DNA of 64,000 nt from Pseudomonas sp. TTU2014-080ASC (lineage in GTDB: Bacteria > Pseudomonadota > Gammaproteobacteria > Pseudomonadales > Pseudomonadaceae): contig NZ_LKKK01000013.1 of assembly GCF_001446935.1 (NCBI RefSeq), positions 1 through 64,000 on the forward strand, read 5' to 3'. Numbering within the stretch: position 1 is the first letter of the stretch; each line of letters opens with the position of its first letter. The position numbers and the translations under genes were made by a program. This document shows, in pieces, positions 35,377-42,584 of this stretch. The notes under the pieces were generated by a model. The model worked only from the letters and a program-made list of their open reading frames with translations. It made no database searches and had not been told where the DNA came from.

Positions 35377-35663
35377 TGAAAAAGCTTATATTTTTGATCG
35401 TGTCTGCATTTTTAACAGCGCTGTACATTGGTTATTATCCTGCTACTGAAGATGCAGAAATAAAGAACGTTTTCTTCATCAAGAAACATCCTACCTTTCA
35501 GGTGGAGTTTAGAAATATTCATGCCAATGATGGGGATATCTTGCTGTTGGAACACCTGACAGAGCAAGAGCGTCAGTGGACTATCGATTACTGCAGATAT
35601 CGCTTGGGAATTGATACAGAGTTGAAAACGCAGGCAGATGTTGTAATGTGCAGTAAGAAGTAG
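35373..35663 (+). CDS. small membrane-anchored/periplasmic protein, probable immunity protein
   Basis: 96-residue protein with an N-terminal hydrophobic segment (KLIFLIVSAFLTALYIGYY, about 4-22) and a soluble remainder with two cysteines. I do not recognise the family. It overlaps the amidase stop by 4 bp (ATGATG), is AT-rich like the amidase 3' end, and would place its domain in the periplasm, where a wall-degrading effector must be neutralised. The immunity role is inferred from position, size and location only. Confidence 0.7.
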   Translation: MMKKLIFLIVSAFLTALYIGYYPATEDAEIKNVFFIKKHPTFQVEFRNIHANDGDILLLEHLTEQERQWTIDYCRYRLGIDTELKTQADVVMCSKK

Positions 35664-35694
35664 CCCGCAGGTTTACGATCGGGCGCGCTGGCCG

Positions 35695-36318
35695 CTAACG
35701 GTAAGGGGGCAGTTTTCCCAGTAAATAAATCTGTCCCCTTTCTAGCCAGGTCCGGTGAATGGCAAGCTCGGGCGGTGTCAGTTCGGCGAAGGGAAAGTCG
35801 AGGGTGGCGTAGCCGCTATCCACCAATTTGCGCTCGGTGGGCCAATAGGGGCCGATTTCATTCCAATAGAACTGCGCAAAGCGCTCGCCGAGTTCGCCGT
35901 CCAGACGCAATACGCCGTAGCTGATTAGCGCGAGAATCGCGTTGGGCGCGGCGACTCGGCGCACCTCGTTGTAGAAAGTGGGCAGGTTAAACCAATGCGC
36001 GGCTTGAGCGGCTGTGATCAGGCTGGTGCTGTGATCCGCCAGAGGCAGGTTTTCTGCTGGGGCACACTGATAGCTGAGGCGCTCTTGCGGTTCTGCGTGT
36101 TTGATCTGATCAGCGCTTGGGTCGAGGCCGATGGCGTTGTCGAAGTGGTCGGCGAGCAGGCGGGTTAGCTGGCCATTACCACAGCCAACATCGACGGCGA
36201 GGGCTGTGTCAGGCACCAGTGAGGCGAGATAGCTGGCAAGTTCGGCAGGGTATTCCGGTCTGAAGCGTGCGTAGGCTTGGCCGCCTTGGTCGAACCAGTA
36301 TTTGGTCGCGTTGCCCAT
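35695..36318 (-). pseudogene. class I SAM-dependent methyltransferase, probably 3'-truncated
   Basis: 207 residues from ATG 36318 (AAGGAG upstream). The SAM-binding motif VDVGCGNGQLTRLL (about 44-57), AAQAAHWFNLPTFYNEVRR and GPYWPTERKLVDSGY identify the family, whose members usually have about 250 residues with a C-terminal ring of helices after a WNLxQL-type segment. Here the frame leaves the family pattern after IHRTW and ends in a short tail encoded by a hairpin-bearing, repeat-like sequence (35705-35738). The enzyme may be inactive. The truncation is judged from memory of the family and should be aligned. Confidence 0.65.
35705..35738. repeat. hairpin with AAATAAATCTGTCCCC-type sequence
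   Basis: GGGGGCAG / CTGTCCCC inverted repeat around TAAATAAAT. This short sequence resembles a frequently dispersed proteobacterial element and coincides with the abnormal 3' end of the methyltransferase gene. Confidence 0.45.
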
Positions 36319-36447
36319 GGGCAGAAACTCCTTTTCTGATTGATCTGCGGCTTTAATCAGTCCCCTAAGATATGTGGACTTTCGTGTCGTTATGCCATTA
36401 TTGGCGTGAAGATGTCTCACCAAAAAAATAATTAGAAGGGCTTTTAT

Positions 36448-36858
36448 ATGGACTGGTTTGTGGGGAAAACATTCAGGTTGAGCATGGTTGTAGTGGTCTG
36501 CTTATCTGTGGCCGCACTTGTGTATTTTTTAGTCAAACCTTCTATAACTGCTGAGACACCAAAACAGAACCCCACGCAGATAGAGTCGAATACTCCCGTA
36601 GCCACGACTTCTATGGATAAGTCGACTGTTAGTGGCACCGACAAAGAGGGGAAGAAGGAGGAGGGGCTCTTAGCTAACCTCGGCGTTCTAGGTTCAGCCT
36701 TAACCACGATTCTCTCTTTGTTGAGCCTTTACTGGAGTAAGCGAGAGGAGTGGGCGCGTAAAAAGTTGGAGATGAAAAGCCTCGATATTGAGCACGCCAA
36801 GATGGAGCTTGAGTTGCAGGAGCTGCGTAAAAAGATTGCGAACGGCCAGTCAGCCTGA
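36448..36858 (+). CDS. hypothetical membrane protein with C-terminal coiled coil
   Basis: 136-residue protein of unrecognised family. ATG 36448 is preceded by AGAAGGG. A membrane helix at about 10-30 (LSMVVVVCLSVAALVYFLV), a Ser/Thr/Lys-rich linker (about 31-70), a second hydrophobic stretch (about 74-95, NLGVLGSALTTILSLLSLYW) and a charged coiled coil (about 97-131) are visible. Divergent from the methyltransferase and followed by repeats. No function can be proposed. Confidence 0.7.
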   Translation: MDWFVGKTFRLSMVVVVCLSVAALVYFLVKPSITAETPKQNPTQIESNTPVATTSMDKSTVSGTDKEGKKEEGLLANLGVLGSALTTILSLLSLYWSKREEWARKKLEMKSLDIEHAKMELELQELRKKIANGQSA

Positions 36859-36866
36859 ACTCAGCC

Positions 36867-37060
36867 CGTAGCCTGGATTAGCCGTAGGCGTAATCCGGGG
36901 GAACGTCGTTATAGCCACCACCGCAACGGCGGAAACGCTGCGCGGTTCCTCCCTACGGTTTGGAGGGTGCGTCGTTGACGCAGGTAAGGTGGATGACGCT
37001 GTTTTCATCCATCAGAAGATTGCGCGGTGTTTGTTGGTGGATGGCTACGTCCATCCACCC
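36867..37060. repeat. dispersed intergenic repeats
   Basis: At 36867-36899 an element CGTAGCCTGGATTAGCC ... CGTAATCCGGG occurs, which recurs inverted at 41158-41195. At 36988-37013 and 37036-37060 the GGTGGATG palindromes seen after trpS recur. No gene is supported here. Confidence 0.65.
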
Positions 37061-37074
37061 TAGGGCCAGCGAAG

Positions 37075-37536
37075 TTAAGGCGTCGTGTCCTGATCCGCTT
37101 TATTTAGCTGCTTCTTCAACGTTGCAGTCGCGGTCACGTCGTAGATCACCACACAAATATGCTCGACCACACCGGTCGGGCCGCTCAGAGGCAGGAGGGT
37201 GACGTTCTGGTACATAAAGTCTTCCTGCCCGGTGATGGGCTGGTAGTTTTTGAAGTGCACCAGATACGGCCGCTGCTCCCACAGGCTGAAGGCGCGGGTG
37301 CCGAGTTGGACGACGGTGTCCACTTTGCGCCGCAGCCAGCTTTCGTCGATCTCGGGGAACAGGCTGAACAGGGATTTACCCTGCACCTCGTCCGGCTGCA
37401 TACCGGAGTGGTTTTCCATAAAGCTGTTCCACACTTCCACCTGATAGTGGCGGTCGAGGACGATCACGCCGACGTCGATGCACTGGACGATATCCAGCAG
37501 CCAATGCACTTCTTTGATGTCGATCTGGGCGGGCAT
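37075..37536 (-). CDS. PAS-domain signalling protein
   Basis: 153-residue single-PAS protein. The PAS core spans about 15-135: CIDVGVIVLDRHYQVEVWN, GKSLFSLFPEID and a C-terminal VEHICVVIYDVTATAT strand. There is no output domain, so it likely binds a ligand or partner. It lies 3 bp downstream of the REC-CheC gene and is surely co-transcribed; the pair may form one signalling unit, the PAS protein sensing and the partner relaying. Confidence 0.82.
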   Translation of the reverse strand: MPAQIDIKEVHWLLDIVQCIDVGVIVLDRHYQVEVWNSFMENHSGMQPDEVQGKSLFSLFPEIDESWLRRKVDTVVQLGTRAFSLWEQRPYLVHFKNYQPITGQEDFMYQNVTLLPLSGPTGVVEHICVVIYDVTATATLKKQLNKADQDTTP

Positions 37537-37539
37537 GGC

Positions 37540-38532
37540 TTAGCTCATCAGGTAGTTGATCTTGTGGGTGAGGCGTTTGATTGAGTCTTCAGTAAACAGC
37601 AGGAGCAGGTCGAAGTGGATGTTGTGGGCTTCGAGGCTGTAGCTGATCTCCACCGCCAGGGTCTTTTTCCAGCGACGCTGATTGAGATGGATCAGCCGTT
37701 CGATAGAAGCATGTCGGCCCAACAGTTGCGGATGGCCCTGGGAGAAACGCACGTCGATTTGCTGGGCGATGCCGCTTAAGCACGCGCCAATGAGGATACT
37801 GGCGAGGTCCAGCAGCATCTCGCTGGTTTCGTTGTCATCTTTCGGCTGCCAGTCGAGCAGGCGCGCCATGTCGGCGATTTCCGAATCGTGGAACAGCAGC
37901 AGCGCTTCACCGGCAATGCCGTCGCCGATAAAGCCCTGACACAGGGCGGTCAGGCGCTCGCCGCGCATGGCATCAGCGAGGGTCATGTGCAATTCGCTGA
38001 CTTCGAAGATGTTCACCTGCGGCACCGGCAATTGCACGAAGACGCCGAGGGTTTTCGCCAGCAGTGCTGCAGCGCGGCCCATGGCGACGTTGCTGACTTC
38101 GCGCAGGGCATCGCGGAAGCTGACCTTGATGTCGGCCACTGGCGCAGGTTGGGCGGGGCTGCCACCGGGTGTCAGCAGGCCAAGGCTGTGCAAGGTGTTG
38201 CGTAGTTCGTCCGGGGCTGCAGGTTTGCGGATAAACGCCAGCGCGCCGAGCTCTTGGACCCGTTTTACCGCTTCGTCCTGCACATCACCGGAGACTACGA
38301 TGACCTTGCAACTTAGGCCTTCAGCGCGAATGGCAGCGAGGGTCTGGTAGCCATCCATCACCGGCATGGTCAGGTCCAGCAGCATGATCTGGGCAAGCCC
38401 TTGTCTGAGGGCCTGTAAGGCTTCCTGACCGTTGCTAGCTTGGGTAATGCTGACCGGCCAATCCGCTGGCAGAGCCCGGATCAGCTGCTTGCGTGCCATG
38501 TTGGAGTCGTCGCAGACCACGATGGGTATCAA
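37540..38532 (-). CDS. response regulator with CheC/CheX-like phosphatase domain
   Basis: 330 residues. The receiver domain (1-120) has the acidic pocket CDD (7-9... residues D8, D9), phosphoacceptor D53 (LLDLTMPVMDG) and a KP pair (FIRKPAAP). Residues about 133-325 resemble CheC/CheX/FliY phosphatases; the first active-site helix pattern E-x2-N is seen in REVSNVAMGRAA, while the second helix (ETSEMLLDLASILIG) lacks the usual Asn. Domain order suggests a regulator controlling another phospho-relay or its own dephosphorylation. Upstream of the PAS gene in one operon. Confidence 0.82.
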   Translation of the reverse strand: MIPIVVCDDSNMARKQLIRALPADWPVSITQASNGQEALQALRQGLAQIMLLDLTMPVMDGYQTLAAIRAEGLSCKVIVVSGDVQDEAVKRVQELGALAFIRKPAAPDELRNTLHSLGLLTPGGSPAQPAPVADIKVSFRDALREVSNVAMGRAAALLAKTLGVFVQLPVPQVNIFEVSELHMTLADAMRGERLTALCQGFIGDGIAGEALLLFHDSEIADMARLLDWQPKDDNETSEMLLDLASILIGACLSGIAQQIDVRFSQGHPQLLGRHASIERLIHLNQRRWKKTLAVEISYSLEAHNIHFDLLLLFTEDSIKRLTHKINYLMS

Positions 38533-38602
38533 GTTGATTTACCTGCTAGCGCGTTGGAATAAGTCTTTCTGCCGCATTCAAGCATAGATGATGGCAAATC
38601 GC

Positions 38603-39847
38603 CTATCTGGTGCGTTTTTGCAGCCATTTGATGATGCCGTGTGCCGCGCGTTTGCCGCTGGCGAAGCAGGCTGTGAGCAGATAGCCGCCGGTTGGGGCTT
38701 CCCAATCGAGCATTTCGCCGGAGCAGAAGGTGCCAGGCAGTTGAGTCAGCATCAGGTCGTCATTGAGCGCTTCGAACGTCACGCCGCCGGCAGTGCTGAT
38801 GGCTTCATCAATCGGCCGAGGCTTCTGCAGGGGGATCGGCAGGGCTTTGATGGCAGCCGCCAGTAGTGAGGGTTGGGTGAAGGTTTCTGCACTGCTGAGC
38901 TCGCGCAGCAAAGCTGCCTTAACACCATCAATACCGGCCTGACGATGCAGGTGCTTGGCCATGGAGTGGCTGCCTCGTGGTTTGCTAAGAGCCTTTTCCA
39001 GCTTGGCTTGCGGCGTTTGCGGCAGCAGGTCGAGGTAGACCGTGGCGCTGCCTTGCTGGTTGATGCTTTCTCGAATCCCAGCAGAGAGTGCGTACACCAG
39101 GCTGCCTTCGATGCCTGTACTTGTGAGGACGAATTCACCGATTCGCGGCTCGTTGTGGCCCAGTCGCAGGCTGACGTTTTTCAATGGCGCGCCGGCGAAT
39201 TTATCCCGTAAAAAGTCGCTCCATGCCGTTACATCAAACCCGCAGTTGCTCGCTTGCAGCGGTGCGACTTGTACGCCTTTGGCTTGCAGCCACGGCAGCC
39301 ATGCGCCATCTGAACCGAGTCTCGCCCAACTGCCGCCGCCGAGGGCGAGCAGGGTGGCGTCGGCTTGAAGGGTGAATTCGCCTTCGCTGTTGTGCAGACG
39401 CAGAGCCCCTTGCTCATTCCAGCCCAGCCAGCGGTGGCGGGTGTGAATCTGCACACCCAGTTCGCGCAGCCGTTTTAGCCAGGCGCGCAGCAGCGGCGCG
39501 GCTTTCATGTCGGTAGGGAAGACGCGGCCGGAGGTACCGACAAAGGTTTCGATGCCCAGATCGTGAATCCACTGGCGCAGGGCATCGGCGTCAAAGTCTT
39601 CAAGCAGCCGGGCGATCTCTTCCTGACGCTGGCCGTAGCGGCTGATAAACGCAGGCTTGGCTTCGGAGTGGGTGATGTTCATACCGCCCACACCGGCCAG
39701 CAGGAATTTACGCCCCACTGAGGGCATTGCGTCGTACAAGTCGACGGCAAGACCCGCTTGGGCCAGGGTTTCTGCGGCCATAAGGCCGGCTGGGCCGCCA
39801 CCGATAATGGCGACGCGCGGAGAGGAGTTCGGGCTGCTGTGGGGCAT
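38603..39847 (-). CDS. YhiN/HI0933-family flavoprotein (TIGR03862-like)
   Basis: 414-residue NAD(P)/FAD-dependent oxidoreductase-like protein. FAD motif VAIIGGGPAGLMAAETLA (about 12-29), GRKFLLAGVGGMNITH, GRVFPTDMKA and the C-terminal EMLDWEAPTGGYLLTACFASG are family hallmarks. The related clostridial BaiN acts on bile-acid intermediates, but most members have no known reaction, so a link to the distant catabolic island should not be assumed. Divergent from the aminotransferase at 39973. Confidence 0.88.
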   Translation of the reverse strand: MPHSSPNSSPRVAIIGGGPAGLMAAETLAQAGLAVDLYDAMPSVGRKFLLAGVGGMNITHSEAKPAFISRYGQRQEEIARLLEDFDADALRQWIHDLGIETFVGTSGRVFPTDMKAAPLLRAWLKRLRELGVQIHTRHRWLGWNEQGALRLHNSEGEFTLQADATLLALGGGSWARLGSDGAWLPWLQAKGVQVAPLQASNCGFDVTAWSDFLRDKFAGAPLKNVSLRLGHNEPRIGEFVLTSTGIEGSLVYALSAGIRESINQQGSATVYLDLLPQTPQAKLEKALSKPRGSHSMAKHLHRQAGIDGVKAALLRELSSAETFTQPSLLAAAIKALPIPLQKPRPIDEAISTAGGVTFEALNDDLMLTQLPGTFCSGEMLDWEAPTGGYLLTACFASGKRAAHGIIKWLQKRTR

Positions 39848-39972
39848 GGCGTTAATACTGGATAAGACAGGGCTGCATTCTACCCGCAGCTGCCATGATT
39901 CGGGCGTTTGGACTTGTCATTTAGGGTGGCTTAGGGCAGGGTCGCAGGCAGTCCTTCTGCCAGGAGTTTCGT

Positions 39973-41106
39973 ATGTCTGATCTGTATCCGAGTGTTGATC
40001 CTGATGGCCTGCTTGAATACTCGGTGGTGTATACCGACCGTTCCCTGAACCACATGTCCAAGTCGTTCCAGGGCGTAATGCGGGATATTTCCAGCACCCT
40101 CAAGGACGTCTACAACGCCCATGCAGTGGCGATTGTGCCGGGTAGCGGAACCTATGGCATGGAGGCGGTGGCGCGTCAGTTGGCAACAGGGCAAAAGGCT
40201 CTGGTGATCCGCAACGGTTGGTTCAGCTATCGCTGGACGCAGATCTTCGAAATGGGCCAGATCCCTTCCGAGGCGCTGGTGCTTAAGGCGCGTCCGGTCA
40301 GCACTGAACCGCAGGCACCCTTCAGCCCGCCAGCCCTCACTGATGTGCTGGAAACCATCGCAGCGGAGAAACCGCAGGTGGTGTTCGCGCCGCACGTGGA
40401 AACCTCATCCGGCATGGTGTTGCCAGATGGTTATCTGCGCGCAGTGGCTGATGCTGTGCATGCGGTGGGCGGTCTGTTTGTACTGGACTGCATCGCTTCC
40501 GGCACGTTGTGGGTGGATATGCAGGCGTGCGGCATCGACGTACTAATCAGTGCGCCACAAAAGGGCTGGAGTGCGTCGCCTTGCTGCGCGCTGGTGATGC
40601 TCAGCGAAGCGGGCAAGGCCCGTGTTGAAGCAACCCAAAGCACCAGCTTTGCCTGCGATCTGAAGAAGTGGCTGCAAATCATGCAGGCCTATGAGCAAGG
40701 CGGTCATGCCTATCACGCCACCATGCCGAGCGATGCGCTGGCGCGTTTCCGCGATGCGATGTTGGAGGCGAAAGCCAAAGGCTTCAGCACTGTACGCAAT
40801 CAGCAGGTCGAGTTAGGCAGTCGCGTGCGGGCGATGCTGGCGCAGAAAGGATTTAAGAGTGTGGCTGCGCAGGGCTTCGAAGCACCGGGCGTGGTGGTGT
40901 GTTACACCACCGACGAAGGCATCAAGACCGGCAGCAAGTTCATCCCGCTTGGTCTGCAAATCGCTGCGGGTGTACCGCTGCAATGTGACGAGCCAGCGGA
41001 CTTCCAGACCTTCCGCCTCGGCCTGTTTGGCTTAGACAAGCTCGGCAATATCGACCGCACGGTTGGCATCCTGGAGCAGGCGCTCGATAAGGTGCTAGCG
41101 GGTTAA
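39973..41106 (+). CDS. class V aminotransferase (PLP-dependent)
   Basis: 377-residue fold-type I PLP enzyme of the serine-glyoxylate / phosphonate aminotransferase group. The Schiff-base lysine is in ISAPQKGWSASPCC (about 195); GSGTYGMEAVARQL is the cofactor phosphate loop and LDCIASGTLWVDM holds the PLP-ring Asp. ATG 39973 follows CAGGAG. It stands alone between repeats and a divergent flavoprotein gene; the donor and acceptor are unknown. Confidence 0.87.
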   Translation: MSDLYPSVDPDGLLEYSVVYTDRSLNHMSKSFQGVMRDISSTLKDVYNAHAVAIVPGSGTYGMEAVARQLATGQKALVIRNGWFSYRWTQIFEMGQIPSEALVLKARPVSTEPQAPFSPPALTDVLETIAAEKPQVVFAPHVETSSGMVLPDGYLRAVADAVHAVGGLFVLDCIASGTLWVDMQACGIDVLISAPQKGWSASPCCALVMLSEAGKARVEATQSTSFACDLKKWLQIMQAYEQGGHAYHATMPSDALARFRDAMLEAKAKGFSTVRNQQVELGSRVRAMLAQKGFKSVAAQGFEAPGVVVCYTTDEGIKTGSKFIPLGLQIAAGVPLQCDEPADFQTFRLGLFGLDKLGNIDRTVGILEQALDKVLAG

Positions 41107-41157
41107 CCGAAGCGTTTCCTGTCTCGCCGGGTTTTGCAACCATCCTCTGTTGCGAAA

Positions 41158-41260
41158 CCCGGATTACGCCACGTTCGTGGCTAATCCAGGCTACGGTTTG
41201 GTTGGGGGCTGGGCTTTTGTAGGGTGTGGTAAGCCTGCGTAGCAGGTTACCCACCATGCT
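41158..41260. repeat. dispersed intergenic repeat (inverted copy)
   Basis: CCCGGATTACGCCacgttcgTGGCTAATCC... (41158-41195) is the inverse of the element at 36867-36899, sharing 17- and 11-base identical arms. A further TAGCAGG-containing palindromic segment follows up to about 41260. Confidence 0.65.
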
Positions 41261-41278
41261 CGGGCATTCAGCGGAGTC

Positions 41279-41779
41279 CTACAGCCAGTACTTTGGGTAA
41301 CTATTGCGGGTACGGGCGTTATTGACTGCCCACGCAGTCGCCACAATCACCAGCGATCCAATCAACACCGGTGTCAGTAAAAAGCTGAACGATGCGCCTG
41401 CGCTGATGACCACCAGTGGATTTGCTCCGGCAGGCGCGTGCAGGGTGCGTGTCTGTTGCATTACCGCTAGCGCCAGACCGACCGCAATGGCTCCGGTCCA
41501 CCAGGCGTTACCCAGCGAATGCAGAATCAGTAATCCCACCGCTGTGGATATCAGGTGTCCGCCAATAATGCTGCGTGGTTGCGCCAGTGGAGAGTCTGGT
41601 ACGCCGAATGCCAGCACGCAGCTTGCCCCGAAAGAGGCCATCAGCCAGGGCGTTGCGGACACGTGGCTGAGCCAGCCGGTTGCGCCAATGGCCAGCAAGG
41701 TGCCAACAAATGAGATCAAAGTGAACTGCAGCGACGGTGCGGGTGGCGCGCTGGATCGCAATAGTTTGCTGACTGGCAT
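41279..41779 (-). CDS. HPP family integral membrane protein
   Basis: 166 residues from ATG 41779 (GGAG upstream). Four predicted helices and the HPP-family segments LLASFGASCVLAF-like (PWLMASFGASCVLAFG), PLAQPRSIIGGHLIS and HAPAGANPLVV are visible. HPP proteins are inner-membrane proteins, some shown to aid nitrite transport in chloroplasts/cyanobacteria; bacterial roles are mostly unknown. It is divergent from a TetR regulator across a perfect operator and is therefore likely its main target. Confidence 0.88.
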   Translation of the reverse strand: MPVSKLLRSSAPPAPSLQFTLISFVGTLLAIGATGWLSHVSATPWLMASFGASCVLAFGVPDSPLAQPRSIIGGHLISTAVGLLILHSLGNAWWTGAIAVGLALAVMQQTRTLHAPAGANPLVVISAGASFSFLLTPVLIGSLVIVATAWAVNNARTRNSYPKYWL

Positions 41780-41814
41780 TGCATTGCTCCGTAAAGGCTT
41801 GGAAGATATCGAGG

Positions 41815-41851
41815 ATACCGATCGGTTTCCCTTGTGTAAACCGATCGGTAT
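41815..41851. promoter_or_regulatory. TetR operator between HPP and tetR genes
   Basis: A perfect 14-bp inverted repeat ATACCGATCGGTTT / AAACCGATCGGTAT separated by 9 bp, 31 bp before the tetR ATG and 35 bp before the HPP ATG. Each arm itself contains the palindrome ACCGATCGGT, so it offers two dimer sites. Binding by the adjacent TetR protein is inferred. Confidence 0.82.
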
Positions 41852-41882
41852 ACCTTCGTCCTGTTCATCCCGGAGTGAGCGT

Positions 41883-42434
41883 ATGAGCACATCCCGTACC
41901 ATCACCGAATCCGCGCTGGCGCTGTTCTATCGGCAGGGTTTCCATGCGTCGGGCGTGGAGCAGTTGAGTCAGGAGGCCGGCGTCACTAAAAAGACGCTGT
42001 ACCGGCATTTCCCCAGTAAGGAGCATCTGGTGGACGCTTCAATCCAGCTGCGTGACGAGCAATTTATGGCGCGCCTGGTGGCTGCGACTGAGGCGGTTGC
42101 GATTGAAGACAGACCTGCGGCTTACATCGACTTTATTGCAGACTGGGTGCGGGAACCTGACTTCCATGGTTGCCTGTTTATCAACGCAGCTGCTGAATAC
42201 AGCGCAGAGCAGGATGCCCCCCACGTACTGGCCAAAGAGCACAAGGAGCGGGTGATCAGCTATTTGCTGAAGATTTGCGAGCGTGCACAGCTGAACTCCC
42301 CCCAAGAGGTCGCTCAGCAGCTGTTTCTGCTTGGTGAAGGGCTGATTGTGGCCAGTCAGGTTAGAGGAGCCGCAGATGTAACCATTCAGGCGGCTCGGCA
42401 GATGGCTGAGTGGTTGATCGCTAAAAGCCACTGA
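41883..42434 (+). CDS. TetR family transcriptional regulator
   Basis: 183 residues; helix-turn-helix at about 25-45 (VEQLSQEAGVTKKTLYRHFPSKEHL). The ligand domain contains WVREPDFHGCLFINAAAEY, a segment with a cysteine seen in NemR-like and related TetR proteins that respond to electrophiles. It probably represses itself and the divergent HPP gene via the twin ACCGATCGGT sites. Inducer unknown. Confidence 0.9.
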   Translation: MSTSRTITESALALFYRQGFHASGVEQLSQEAGVTKKTLYRHFPSKEHLVDASIQLRDEQFMARLVAATEAVAIEDRPAAYIDFIADWVREPDFHGCLFINAAAEYSAEQDAPHVLAKEHKERVISYLLKICERAQLNSPQEVAQQLFLLGEGLIVASQVRGAADVTIQAARQMAEWLIAKSH

Positions 42435-42497
42435 CTTGCAGCTATCGCCTGACTGACTATGATGGGCACTCTTCAACTTTCTTGAGGTATTGGTCCG

Positions 42498-42558
42498 ATG
42501 CGTCATTGATGCCGCCGTCTAACTGACGGCCAGTCTCCTTCTACCCCCAGGCTGGGGG
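42498..42558 (+). promoter_or_regulatory. structured leader of the ABC-F gene
   Basis: Contains a three-codon open frame ATG-CGT-CAT-TGA (42498-42509) with GAGG upstream, a hairpin GCCGTC / GACGGC (42514-42530), and a very strong hairpin CCCCC-AGGCT-GGGGG at about 42544-42558 shortly before the ABC-F start. This looks like a possible attenuation leader; it is only a structural reading. Confidence 0.4.
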
Positions 42559-42584
42559 AGTCTTTGGCATCTGTGGAACGCACC

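Noticed and set aside
38603..39847. BaiN-type bile-acid role for the YhiN-like flavoprotein, linking it to the island
   Set aside because: The family is widespread in non-steroid degraders and the gene lies 18 kb away among unrelated genes without the island operator motif.
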